From NCBI GenBank assembly GCA_007132315.1, contig SLOW01000116.1, positions 1 to 8,284 on the forward strand: a DNA stretch of 8,284 nucleotides, read 5' to 3'. Of this stretch, positions 1 through 6,241 are shown in pieces. Each line of letters starts with the position of its first letter. Position 1 is the first letter of the stretch. The notes beneath the pieces were generated by a model that was given only the letters and a program-made list of their open reading frames with translations, searched no databases and was not told the DNA's origin. Position numbers and translations under genes: made by a program. The DNA comes from Opitutales bacterium (GTDB lineage Bacteria > Verrucomicrobiota > Verrucomicrobiia > Opitutales > T3Sed10-336).

Positions 1-773
1 AGCAGTTCCCGCACGCGGTCGACGTTTTCGTGCCGGAACACCAGGTAAACCGGCAGGCGGATCGGATAGTCCCCGCTGTGAATGTTCTCGCGGCTCGGTC
101 CAAACGCGATGCCATCGTCATCCTCCGCCAATGCCAGGGTCCGCACCGGCCGGCCATCCGATGGAATCCTCGGCAACAGCCCCAGCGAAGCCGAACTGTC
201 GTCCACCGCGGCGACCAGACCATCCATAGACTCGTGGTAGGTGATACCCCCGCGCAGGCGCGGATTGCGCAGCACCTCGAACCGGAACAGGTCAACCGCC
301 ACGTTACGCCCGGGGGCGATGGAATGCAGGGCGATGGAACGGGGCCGCAGATCGCCGCCGAGCCCGAGGTCGCCCCAGCGGGTGTACGAGGTTTGTTCCT
401 CCGCTCCCAATACGCCCCTAATCTGACTGAGACTCAACTCGTTGAGCGGATTGTCCCGGTGGACGCCGAATACAACCGTCTGATACGCGAAAACATGGGC
501 CTGGTATTCCTCGAACGATTCCTCTTCGCGGGAGGGCACCGCCAGGATCGCCAAGTCGAGCCGGTCCGCCCGCAATTGAGTTCGCGCCGCATAACTGCCC
601 TGGAGATCGATATCCAGCTCAATCTCCTCCTCGCGGCCGAAGCCTTCCAGCGCCTCCAGGAACGCCGGCCCCAGAAAATCCGAACCGCCTACGCGAAGGG
701 CGGAATCGTCCTCGGCGGACAGGAAAACCCGGCATAGGAGAAAAAACGGAACGAGAATCAGGATTTTTTTCAT
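1..773 (-). CDS. PstS-like periplasmic substrate-binding protein (partial, C-terminus beyond window)
   Basis: Reading the minus strand from the ATG at 773-771 gives 257 open codons that leave the left edge without a stop. The product starts with a Sec-type signal peptide: MKK, a hydrophobic stretch (residues 4-18) and a plausible cleavage site after LSA (about residue 20). The mature part follows the layout of PstS/PBP-like proteins: a GGSDF segment (29-33) after the first strand, QGSYAARTQLR (57-67), DLAILAVPSREE (73-84), a VFGVHRDNPLNELSLSQIRGVLG hinge-type region (102-123), RWGDLG (132-137), and SGDYPIRLPVYLVFR near 233-247, which resembles the 'sG.YPl.Rplyl' segment of PstS. It probably binds a small ligand in the periplasm for an ABC transporter or a sensor. 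The phosphate-loop residues of true PstS (TGSG; SGT) are not clearly kept, so the ligand may not be phosphate. There is no good Shine-Dalgarno sequence before the ATG. It lies downstream of the NtrC-type regulator on the same strand. The family is fairly certain, the ligand unknown. Confidence 0.85.
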   Translation of the reverse strand, partial: MKKILILVPFFLLCRVFLSAEDDSALRVGGSDFLGPAFLEALEGFGREEEIELDIDLQGSYAARTQLRADRLDLAILAVPSREEESFEEYQAHVFAYQTVVFGVHRDNPLNELSLSQIRGVLGAEEQTSYTRWGDLGLGGDLRPRSIALHSIAPGRNVAVDLFRFEVLRNPRLRGGITYHESMDGLVAAVDDSSASLGLLPRIPSDGRPVRTLALAEDDDGIAFGPSRENIHSGDYPIRLPVYLVFRHENVDRVREL

Positions 774-790
774 ACTAAAGGAATCTGCTT

Positions 791-820
791 TAGATAAGGG
801 GAACGCGGATTCCGAATCAA
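791..820 (-). promoter_or_regulatory. Weak candidate sigma-70 promoter for the PstS-like gene
   Basis: On the minus strand TTGATT (820-815) is followed after 18 bases by TATCTA (796-791), about 18 bases before the ATG at 773. The -35 keeps TTGA, but the -10 keeps only TAT of TATAAT, so this is a weak match. A small inverted repeat (gattc-c-gaatc, 808-818) overlaps the spacer and could be an operator, but it is short enough to occur by chance. Confidence 0.2.
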
Positions 821-846
821 GGAAACAATATCCGACCCCATTCCGG

Positions 847-884
847 GTTGGGAGTCTGTCCGCGAAGCCCGACAGACTCCTAGC
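847..884 (-). terminator. Strong hairpin between regulator and PstS-like gene (terminator, attenuator or intergenic repeat)
   Basis: GGAGTCTGTC (851-860) and GACAGACTCC (871-880) are perfect 10-base inverted arms around a 10-base loop. The stem extends to 847/884 with two Watson-Crick and two G-T pairs. It begins 6 bases past the regulator's stop codon at 890-892. There is no T-run on either side, so it is not a classical intrinsic terminator. It could slow or stop transcription, protect the 3' end of the regulator mRNA, or be a copy of a dispersed palindromic repeat. Confidence 0.45.
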
Positions 885-889
885 GGCGG

Positions 890-2266
890 TCACTTCCGCT
901 CCAACACGTCCAGTTCCGGCCATTGGGCCAGCTTGCGGTGCAGGGTGCGGCGGCTGATCCCCATCAAGCGAGCGGCCTTGCTCCGGTTGCCGCGGGCCTC
1001 CAACAACGCGTTGCGCAAAATCTTCTTCTCGTTCTCCTCCACCGAATGGGGATTGGCGAGCGCGACGCCTTGCGTGCGGTCCCGGGCGGAAACTCCTTCG
1101 CCGCGGAACTTCGGGTCCAGGTCATACTCCGTCACCCGGCCCCCGCGGTGCAGGATCGTGATGTTCTCGGCCACGTTTCGCAATTCGCGCACGTTTCCGG
1201 GCCATGAGTACTCGGTGAGCACCCGCATCGCTCCCGGATCCAGTTCCACCGGGTCGAGCCCGTTCTCGCGGGCGTAGTACTCGATGAAGTGTCGCAGCAG
1301 AGCCGGAATGTCCTCCCTGCGCTCGCCCAACGCCGGCAACTCGATCCGCACCACGTTCAGCCGGTAAAACAAGTCCTCCCGAAAATCCCCTTCGCGCACA
1401 AGTTCATCCAGGTCACGATTGGTGGCCGCAACCAGGCGCACATCGACTTTGATCGGCTGCATTCCGCCCACTCGCTCGAACACCCGCTCTTCCAAAAAAC
1501 GCAGGAGTTTCACCTGGGTGGTGGAATCGATTTCGCCGATCTCGTCGAGGAACAGTGTGCCGCCGTCGGCCGCCTCGAAACGGCCGACCCGCCGCTCGGT
1601 GGCGCCGGTGAACGCCCCTTTTTCGTGTCCGAAAAGCTCGCTCTCCAGCAGGGTCGGCGGCAGTGCCGCACAGTGAACCGCCACGAACGGCCCTTTGGCC
1701 CGGTCGCTGTTCTGGTGGATCGCCTGGGCGACGAGTTCCTTGCCGGTACCGGTCTCTCCGCCGATCAGGATAGTCGCCCGCGACGCCGCCACCAGCCGCA
1801 CCCGATCGATCACCTCCCGCAGCGCCTTCGACTCGCCCACAAACGATTCGAAACTGAACTTGGTGTCGAGGCGTTCGTGCAGTTGCTTGTTTTCCTCTTC
1901 GACCTGGCGCGACTTCAGGGCGCGGCGGATGAGGATTTCGAGTTTCTCGAGGTTTAGAGGTTTCGTCAGGAAATCGAAAGCTCCCCGCTTCATCGCCTCC
2001 ACCGCCGTCTCCACGTTTCCGTAGGCGGTCATCATAATACAGACCGGACGATTCCGCAGACTCAGCGCCCGGTCGATCACCTTCATGCCGGACTTGCCGG
2101 CCATCTTCAAGTCGGTCAGCACCACATCGAAGGTTTCTTCCTCCATCAGGTTGAAGGCCTCGTCCGCATTGCGCGCGACATACACGTCGTAGGATTCCTC
2201 CAGCGCCTGCTGCAAGCCTTCGCGCGTGTGGCGCTCGTCATCCACTATCAAGATCGAGGCGGGCAT
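890..2266 (-). CDS. NtrC-family sigma-54-dependent response regulator
   Basis: This is a 458-residue three-domain activator. Residues 1-115 form a CheY-like receiver with acidic pair D9/D10, phospho-acceptor D52 (in TDLKM), T80 and K102. A short charged linker (about 116-137) leads to the AAA+ domain, with Walker A GETGTGKE (170-177), the GAFTGA loop that contacts sigma-54 (217-222), Walker B TLFLDE (237-242), sensor I around ATNRD (281-285), the arginine-finger segment FREDLFYRL (295-303) and WPGNVREL (355-362). A Fis-type helix-turn-helix lies at about 412-448 (NRSKAARLMGISRRTLHRKL). All catalytic and signalling residues are present, so it should be active. Phosphorylation by a partner histidine kinase would trigger assembly and ATP-driven opening of sigma-54 promoters. 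No kinase gene is in the window. The start is set by the conserved MPASILIVDDE beginning; only a weak purine stretch precedes it. It is transcribed divergently from gcvP and lies upstream of the PstS-like gene. The target genes are unknown, so no symbol is assigned. Confidence 0.97.
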   Translation of the reverse strand: MPASILIVDDERHTREGLQQALEESYDVYVARNADEAFNLMEEETFDVVLTDLKMAGKSGMKVIDRALSLRNRPVCIMMTAYGNVETAVEAMKRGAFDFLTKPLNLEKLEILIRRALKSRQVEEENKQLHERLDTKFSFESFVGESKALREVIDRVRLVAASRATILIGGETGTGKELVAQAIHQNSDRAKGPFVAVHCAALPPTLLESELFGHEKGAFTGATERRVGRFEAADGGTLFLDEIGEIDSTTQVKLLRFLEERVFERVGGMQPIKVDVRLVAATNRDLDELVREGDFREDLFYRLNVVRIELPALGERREDIPALLRHFIEYYARENGLDPVELDPGAMRVLTEYSWPGNVRELRNVAENITILHRGGRVTEYDLDPKFRGEGVSARDRTQGVALANPHSVEENEKKILRNALLEARGNRSKAARLMGISRRTLHRKLAQWPELDVLERK

Positions 2267-2297
2267 ACTCGCACAGTTTCACAAACGCGCTTGAAAA

Positions 2298-2313
2298 AGC
2301 AACGTCAAACCCC
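2298..2313 (-). promoter_or_regulatory. Possible sigma-54 (-24/-12) promoter of the regulator gene
   Basis: On the minus strand the sequence GGGGTTTGACGTTGCT has GG (2312-2311) and GC (2300-2299) exactly 10 bases apart, and the -12 side reads TTGCTTTTT as in good sigma-54 sites. The -24 half matches only at GG. An overlapping TTGACG could instead be a sigma-70 -35 box, but no convincing -10 follows at the right distance. The predicted start would leave a leader of roughly 20 bases before the ATG at 2266. GG-N10-GC is common by chance in GC-rich DNA. Confidence 0.25.
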
Positions 2314-2371
2314 CAGGCCTCTCCATAAGCCGGATTCAAGCAAGCAAGGACGCTGCGCCGGGGAAAAAAAG

Positions 2372-2399
2372 TTGATACCGCAAACGGCCCCGGTATATT
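2372..2399 (+). promoter_or_regulatory. Sigma-70-type promoter of gcvP, predicting a leaderless mRNA
   Basis: TTGATA (2372-2377) and TATATT (2394-2399) are separated by 16 bases. They stand out in an otherwise GC-rich region and match TTGACA/TATAAT at five of six positions each. If the last base of the -10 box is -7, +1 falls on position 2406, the A of the gcvP ATG. Only CGCAGG lies between the -10 box and the ATG, so there is no room for a normally spaced Shine-Dalgarno sequence. Confidence 0.6.
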
Positions 2400-2405
2400 C
2401 GCAGG

Positions 2406-5336
2406 ATGCCAAAACTCGACGAGCCGATCACCGACACCAACGCCGCCGCGGGCGCCGGAGTCCCCGACTCTTCCGCTCTCCTGGCGCCGCTGGATTCGTT
2501 CGCGCGCCGACATATCGGTCCGGCCCCGGCCGACACCGGGGAAATGTTGAAACTGCTGGGATACCGTTCCCTGGACGAGCTCATCGACACCGCGGTACCA
2601 GAAGACATCCGGCTCTCCCGATCCCTCAACCTGCCGGCGCCCCTGGGCGAGCAGGCCATGCTGGACGAACTGCGCGGCATCGCCGCACGCAACGTCGTCC
2701 AGCGCAGCTTTATCGGCATGGGTTATTCCGACTGCGTCACACCGCCGGTCATCCAGCGCAACATCCTGGAAAACCCCGGCTGGTACACCCAGTACACACC
2801 TTACCAGCCTGAGCTGGCCCAGGGACGCCTGGAAGCCCTGCTCAATTTCCAGACCCTGGTGACCGAGCTCACCGGCCTGGAGATCGCCAACGCGTCCCTG
2901 CTCGACGAAGCGACCGCCGCGGCCGAAGCCATGACCATGGCCTGGGGCCTGAAAGGCAAACCGGACCGCCGGGTGTTTTTCGTCTCCGAGATTTGCCACC
3001 CGCAAACCATCGACGTCGTCCGCACCCGGGCGCAGCCGCTCGGCATCGAGGTCCGGGTGGGCGACCACCGCGCCTTCGAAGCCGACGCATCCGTATTCGG
3101 CGGTTTGGTACAGTATCCGGCGACCGACGGCTCGATCCTCGATTATTCGGCCTTCACCGCCGCCCTCAACGAAGCGGGTGCCCTTTCGGTGGTGGCCACC
3201 GACCTGCTCGCCCTCACGCTCCTGCGCCCTCCGGGCGAATTCGGCGCCGACATCGCCGTCGGCAGCAGCCAGCGCTTCGGCGTTCCGCTGGGTTACGGCG
3301 GCCCGCACGCCGCCTTTTTCGCGACGCGGGAGAAACATAAACGCCGCATGCCGGGCCGCCTGATCGGCGTCTCGCACGACACCGAGGGCAACCGAGCACT
3401 CCGCCTGGCGCTCCAGACCCGCGCACAACACATCCGGCGCGACAAGGCCACCAGCAACATCTGCACCGCCCAGGTCCTGCTCGCGGTCATGGCATCCATG
3501 TACGCCGTGTACCACGGCCCGGCCGGGATCAAACGAATCGCCGAGCGCACCCGCCGCATGACCCTGTTGCTCCGCGAACACTTGACCGAGCTCGGCCACA
3601 AGAGCGGCGAAACCCCGATCTTCGACACCCTCAAGGTGAAGCCGGCCAAGGGAAAGGCCGACCAAATTCTCGCCGCCGCCGCTGAAAAAGGCATGTTGCT
3701 GCGCCGGTACGATTCCGGCGAACTGGGTGTCGCCCTCGACGAAACCACCTCGGCCGAAGACCTGGCAGAGCTGGTCGCCGTGTTCGGCGGCTCGGTGGAT
3801 ACGGCCGGCCTGAACGAACGGGCCGCCGCTCTGGACCTCGGCTACGCGGCCCCGTTCGCCCGCGAATCCGACTATTTGACGCATCCGGTCTTCAACCGAT
3901 TCCACACCGAAACCGAAATGCTCCGCTACATAAAACGGCTGGAAGCCAAGGAGCATTCCCTGACGGAGTCGATGACCCCGCTCGGATCGTGCACCATGAA
4001 ACTCAACGCCACGTCGGAAATGATCCCGATCACGTGGCCCGAGTTCGGAAAACTCCATCCCTTCGCCCCGCCCGAACACGCCGAGGGTTATCGCGAGATA
4101 TTCCGGCAGCTCGAAGCCTGGCTGGCCGACATGACCGACTTCGCGGCGGTCTCGCTCCAGCCCAACGCCGGTTCCCAGGGCGAATACGCCGGGCTGCTGG
4201 CGATCCGCAACTACCACGCCGGGCGCGGGGAAAGCCACCGCGACGTCTGCATGATCCCCGTTTCCGCCCACGGCACCAATCCGGCCAGCGCGACGCTGTG
4301 CGGCCTCAAGGTGGTCGCGGTCAAGTGCGACGAGCGCGGCGACATCGACCTGGACGACCTGCGCGACAAAGCCGAGGCCAACGCCGACAACCTGGCCGCC
4401 CTCATGGTCACGTATCCGTCCACTCACGGCGTATTCGAGAAAAAAATACGCCAGGTATGCGCCATCGTGCACGAGCACGGCGGACAGGTCTATCTGGACG
4501 GAGCCAACCTCAACGCCATGCTCGGCGTGGCCACGCCGGCGGCGATCGGCGGCGACGTCTGCCATTTCAACCTACACAAGACCTTCTGCATCCCGCACGG
4601 GGGCGGCGGCCCGGGCGTCGGACCGATCGCGGTGGCCGAACACCTGGCCCCCCACCTTCCGGGACACCCGGTAGTACCGAACGGCGGCGACGACGGCGCG
4701 ATTTCGGCCGCTCCCTGGGGCAGCGCGTCCATCCTGTTGATCTCCTGGGCCTACATTCGGATGATGGGACCGGCCGGCCTGACCGCGGCTACCAAACACG
4801 CCATTTTAAACGCCAACTACATCGCCAAGCGCCTGGAGCCTCACTACAAAGTTCTGTATCGAGGCAACAAGGATTTGGTCGCCCACGAGTGCATCGTGGA
4901 TTTCCGGGAGTGGAAAGAACGCGCCGGCATCGAGGTGGAGGACGTCGCCAAGCGGCTCATGGATTACGGCTTTCACGCCCCCACCATGTCGTGGCCGGTA
5001 CCCGGGACCATGATGATCGAGCCGACCGAAAGCGAATCGAAGGAGGAGCTCGACCGCTTCTGCGATGCCATGATCGCCATCCACGGCGAAATGCAGGCGG
5101 TGGAGAAGGGCGAAACGGATCGCAAGGACAACCCGCTCAAGAACGCCCCCCACACCGCCGCCATGCTGGCGCGTGAGGAGTGGGGGCACGGCTATACCCG
5201 GGCCCAGGCGGCCTACCCGGCTCCGTGGACCCGGGAACACAAGTTCTGGCCGCCGGTCGCCCGCGTGGACAATGTTTACGGCGACCGCAACCTGGTCTGC
5301 ACCTGCCCGTCGGTCGAAGACAGCGCGGAACATTGA
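2406..5336 (+). CDS. gcvP: Glycine dehydrogenase (decarboxylating), glycine cleavage system P-protein
   Basis: This 976-residue protein is the full-length, single-chain form (both halves fused). It is a PLP enzyme that decarboxylates glycine and passes the aminomethyl group to the lipoyl arm of H-protein, with release of CO2, in the cytoplasm. The N-terminal half starts with FARRHIGP and carries GMGYSDCVTPPVIQRNILE, the WYTQYTPYQPE segment and GSSQRFGVPLGYGGPHAA (from residue 286). The C-terminal half has SLTESMTPLGSCTMKLN (518-534), SAHGTNPASA (620-629), and the PLP-binding lysine K725 in FNLHKTFCIPHGGGGPG, with the glycine-rich loop at 732-737. It ends in the usual DNVYGDRNLVC. No frameshift or lost motif was seen. 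The leader before ARRHIGP is about 35 residues, longer than in E. coli. The start at 2406 is supported by the promoter immediately before it and by the absence of another suitable start upstream of FARRHIGP. gcvT and gcvH are not in the window, and no glycine riboswitch is visible upstream. Confidence 0.98.
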   Translation: MPKLDEPITDTNAAAGAGVPDSSALLAPLDSFARRHIGPAPADTGEMLKLLGYRSLDELIDTAVPEDIRLSRSLNLPAPLGEQAMLDELRGIAARNVVQRSFIGMGYSDCVTPPVIQRNILENPGWYTQYTPYQPELAQGRLEALLNFQTLVTELTGLEIANASLLDEATAAAEAMTMAWGLKGKPDRRVFFVSEICHPQTIDVVRTRAQPLGIEVRVGDHRAFEADASVFGGLVQYPATDGSILDYSAFTAALNEAGALSVVATDLLALTLLRPPGEFGADIAVGSSQRFGVPLGYGGPHAAFFATREKHKRRMPGRLIGVSHDTEGNRALRLALQTRAQHIRRDKATSNICTAQVLLAVMASMYAVYHGPAGIKRIAERTRRMTLLLREHLTELGHKSGETPIFDTLKVKPAKGKADQILAAAAEKGMLLRRYDSGELGVALDETTSAEDLAELVAVFGGSVDTAGLNERAAALDLGYAAPFARESDYLTHPVFNRFHTETEMLRYIKRLEAKEHSLTESMTPLGSCTMKLNATSEMIPITWPEFGKLHPFAPPEHAEGYREIFRQLEAWLADMTDFAAVSLQPNAGSQGEYAGLLAIRNYHAGRGESHRDVCMIPVSAHGTNPASATLCGLKVVAVKCDERGDIDLDDLRDKAEANADNLAALMVTYPSTHGVFEKKIRQVCAIVHEHGGQVYLDGANLNAMLGVATPAAIGGDVCHFNLHKTFCIPHGGGGPGVGPIAVAEHLAPHLPGHPVVPNGGDDGAISAAPWGSASILLISWAYIRMMGPAGLTAATKHAILNANYIAKRLEPHYKVLYRGNKDLVAHECIVDFREWKERAGIEVEDVAKRLMDYGFHAPTMSWPVPGTMMIEPTESESKEELDRFCDAMIAIHGEMQAVEKGETDRKDNPLKNAPHTAAMLAREEWGHGYTRAQAAYPAPWTREHKFWPPVARVDNVYGDRNLVCTCPSVEDSAEH

Positions 5337-5354
5337 GCGGAATACCGGGTTGAT

Positions 5355-5398
5355 GGCGTTGGGGGGAAATAACTGAAAACGGATTCCCTCACCGCGCC
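5355..5398. terminator. Imperfect hairpin between convergent gcvP and carbonic anhydrase genes
   Basis: The 67-base gap between the two stop codons holds an imperfect inverted structure: GGCG (5355-5358) with CGCC (5395-5398), an inner GG/CC, and GGGAA (5364-5368) with TTCCC (5384-5388) around an A-rich loop. It has bulges and no T-run, so a bidirectional terminator role is a weak suggestion based mostly on its place between convergent genes. Confidence 0.25.
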
Positions 5399-5403
5399 AA
5401 TAC

Positions 5404-5934
5404 TCACCCCACGCCTTTTCCGGCGTGGGCGCGGGCGACCTCGATATACTTCGTCGCGTAGCCGCGCAGTTTTTCGGATTCTTCCTCGGACAGCATCTTG
5501 ACGATCCGGCCCGGCGATCCCAGCACAACCGAACGCGGTTCGCATCGAAATCCCTGGGTGACCAGAGTGTTCGCGCCGATCAGGGAACCGGCCCCGATTT
5601 CCGCACCGTCCAGGACCGTGGCTCCCATACCGACCAGGCACCCCGGACCGATGCGACAGGCGTGAACGATCGCCCGATGTCCCACCGTCGTGTAGGCGCC
5701 GAGCTCGACGCCGTGATCGTCGGCGAGGTGAACCACCGCGCCGTCCTGGATGTTGCATCCCTCGCCCACCAAAATCCGGTTGATATCACCGCGGAGCACC
5801 GCCCCATACCACACACTGGTAAGAGCCTCCAGCGTGACGTCACCGATCACGGTGGCGTTGGGCGCGATAAAAACCGCATCCCCCGTCCGGGGCGTTTTTC
5901 CAAGATAACGGGTCAGGCGGTCACGCAATTCCAT
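5404..5934 (-). CDS. Gamma-class carbonic anhydrase-like (left-handed beta-helix) protein
   Basis: This 176-residue protein is built of hexapeptide repeats (for example VFIAPNATVIGDVTL, CRIGPGCLVGMGATVLDGAEIGAGSLIGANTLV), the mark of a left-handed beta-helix that forms trimers. It carries the gamma carbonic anhydrase signature: LRGD (47-50), NIQDGAVVH with H69, and VGHRAIVHAC with H86 and H91. These are the three expected metal ligands. The C-terminal alpha-helix (about 147-170) packs along the helix in this family. Length matches the YrdA/PaaY/CamH-type group; the long acidic loop of the archaeal Cam enzyme is absent. Some members of this group hydrate CO2 and others have unclear or acyl-CoA-related roles, so the activity is likely but not certain. 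The start is supported by AGGAA on the minus strand (5946-5942), 7 bases before the ATG. It faces gcvP head-on and lies downstream of the cNMP/M50-like gene after a 307-base gap. Confidence 0.94.
   Translation of the reverse strand: MELRDRLTRYLGKTPRTGDAVFIAPNATVIGDVTLEALTSVWYGAVLRGDINRILVGEGCNIQDGAVVHLADDHGVELGAYTTVGHRAIVHACRIGPGCLVGMGATVLDGAEIGAGSLIGANTLVTQGFRCEPRSVVLGSPGRIVKMLSEEESEKLRGYATKYIEVARAHAGKGVG
5408..5429. terminator. Perfect hairpin inside the 3' end of the carbonic anhydrase gene
   Basis: CCCACGCC (5408-5415) and GGCGTGGG (5422-5429) are perfect 8-base arms around a 6-base loop. They lie in the last codons of the carbonic anhydrase gene, just before its stop codon, and 72 bases past the gcvP stop. 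It could help end gcvP transcripts or stabilise the 3' end of the carbonic anhydrase mRNA. Neither side has a T-run. Confidence 0.3.
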
Positions 5935-5987
5935 GTTCCCGTTCCTAACACACGCCGCCGGCGCGGACGAGTTATTACGGCCCGCCT

Positions 5988-6004
5988 GAAGAGCGGAGCT
6001 ACCG
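5988..6004 (+). repeat. Intergenic repeat, copy 1 (GAAGAGCGGAGCTAC type)
   Basis: GAAGAGCGGAGCTACCG matches the copy at 6164-6180 at 15 of 17 positions. Part of it, GGAGCTACC (5995-6003), can pair with GGTAGTTCC (6021-6029) apart from one position. GGTAGT (6021-6026) can alternatively pair with ACTACC (6035-6040), so two small hairpins compete. Confidence 0.6.
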
Positions 6005-6073
6005 ATTCAAGGCTCACTCAGGTAGTTCCCAACGACTACCGGAGCGCCCCCGGCACGCCCCGGTACACCGCCC

Positions 6074-6091
6074 CCTGTCCTCACGGACAGG
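6074..6091. repeat. Perfect short hairpin CCTGTCC-TCAC-GGACAGG
   Basis: Seven-base perfect arms (6074-6080 and 6085-6091) enclose a four-base loop. On the minus strand it contains CTGTCCGTGAGG, which resembles CTGTCCGCGAAG in the hairpin at 847-884 (10 of 12 positions), so the two may belong to one family of dispersed palindromes. Confidence 0.5.
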
Positions 6092-6124
6092 CCTACACAA
6101 AAGCTCCTACCCTTCGCCGCCTCG

Positions 6125-6151
6125 CCCCACCCGCCCCTCGTCCCTCGCCCC
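6125..6151 (-). other. G-quadruplex-type motif on the minus strand
   Basis: On the minus strand there are five G-runs in 27 bases: GGGG (6151-6148), GGG (6144-6142), GGGG (6137-6134), GGG (6132-6130) and GGGG (6128-6125), with loops of 3, 4, 1 and 1 bases. This satisfies the usual rule of four runs of three or more G with loops of 1-7. The minus strand is the coding sense for both flanking genes, so the G-rich strand would be in any read-through RNA. Confidence 0.5.
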
Positions 6152-6163
6152 GCTTCACAGCCC

Positions 6164-6204
6164 GAAGAGCGGCGCTACGGCTCTTCTCCGTAGCTCCGCG
6201 CTCT
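6164..6204. repeat. Palindromic repeat pair (copies 2 and 3 of the GAAGAGCGG(A/C)GCTACGG repeat)
   Basis: Copy 2, GAAGAGCGGCGCTACGG (6164-6180), faces an inverted copy 3, CCGTAGCTCCGCGCTCT (6188-6204), across a 7-base spacer, giving an imperfect REP-like palindrome. GAAGAGC (6164-6170) can also pair perfectly with GCTCTTC (6180-6186), so two hairpins that exclude each other can form. It lies 38-78 bases past the stop codon of the cNMP/M50-like gene and may act as its 3' end structure. Confidence 0.6.
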
Positions 6205-6241
6205 AAGCCGGAGACTCTCGAGATCGCGAAGAACCGGGACT

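Larger units (their letters stand above)
5935..6241. other. Repeat-rich non-coding region between carbonic anhydrase and cNMP/M50-like genes
   Basis: This 307-base gap contains no convincing gene. From left to right on the plus strand it holds: the carbonic anhydrase ribosome-binding site (5942-5946); TTATTA (5972-5977), which reads TAATAA on the minus strand and could be a -10 box without a clear -35; repeat copy 1 (5988-6004); mutually exclusive small hairpins at 5995-6040; a perfect hairpin at 6074-6091; a C-rich tract (6125-6151); and a palindromic repeat pair (6164-6204). The composition and structure differ sharply from the flanking genes. It may hold the promoter and leader of the carbonic anhydrase gene and the 3' end of the cNMP/M50-like transcript. 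Confidence 0.7.

Noticed and set aside
30..737. 235-codon open frame on the plus strand
   Set aside because: It mirrors the PstS-like gene on the other strand. That gene has a signal peptide and family motifs, while this frame has none.
823..840. Sigma-54-like site (TGGGGTC...TTGTTT on the minus strand) upstream of the PstS-like gene
   Set aside because: The -12 element has GT instead of the almost invariant GC and the spacing to TGG is off by one, so it is not a credible match.
2267..2405. Glycine riboswitch upstream of gcvP
   Set aside because: The predicted transcript starts at the ATG, and the region shows no tandem aptamer-like paired structure.
2238..4565. Long open frame (775 codons) on the minus strand across gcvP and the divergent promoter region
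   Set aside because: It is antisense to a clearly conserved gcvP, its translation shows no recognisable domain, and long stop-free antisense frames are usual in GC-rich coding DNA.
2406..5934. Functional pairing of gcvP (CO2 release) with the carbonic anhydrase gene (CO2 hydration)
   Set aside because: The genes are convergent and not co-transcribed. The neighbourhood alone does not support a shared pathway.
5935..6241. CRISPR array
   Set aside because: The repeats are few, unevenly spaced and in both orientations, and no regular spacer pattern or cas gene is present.
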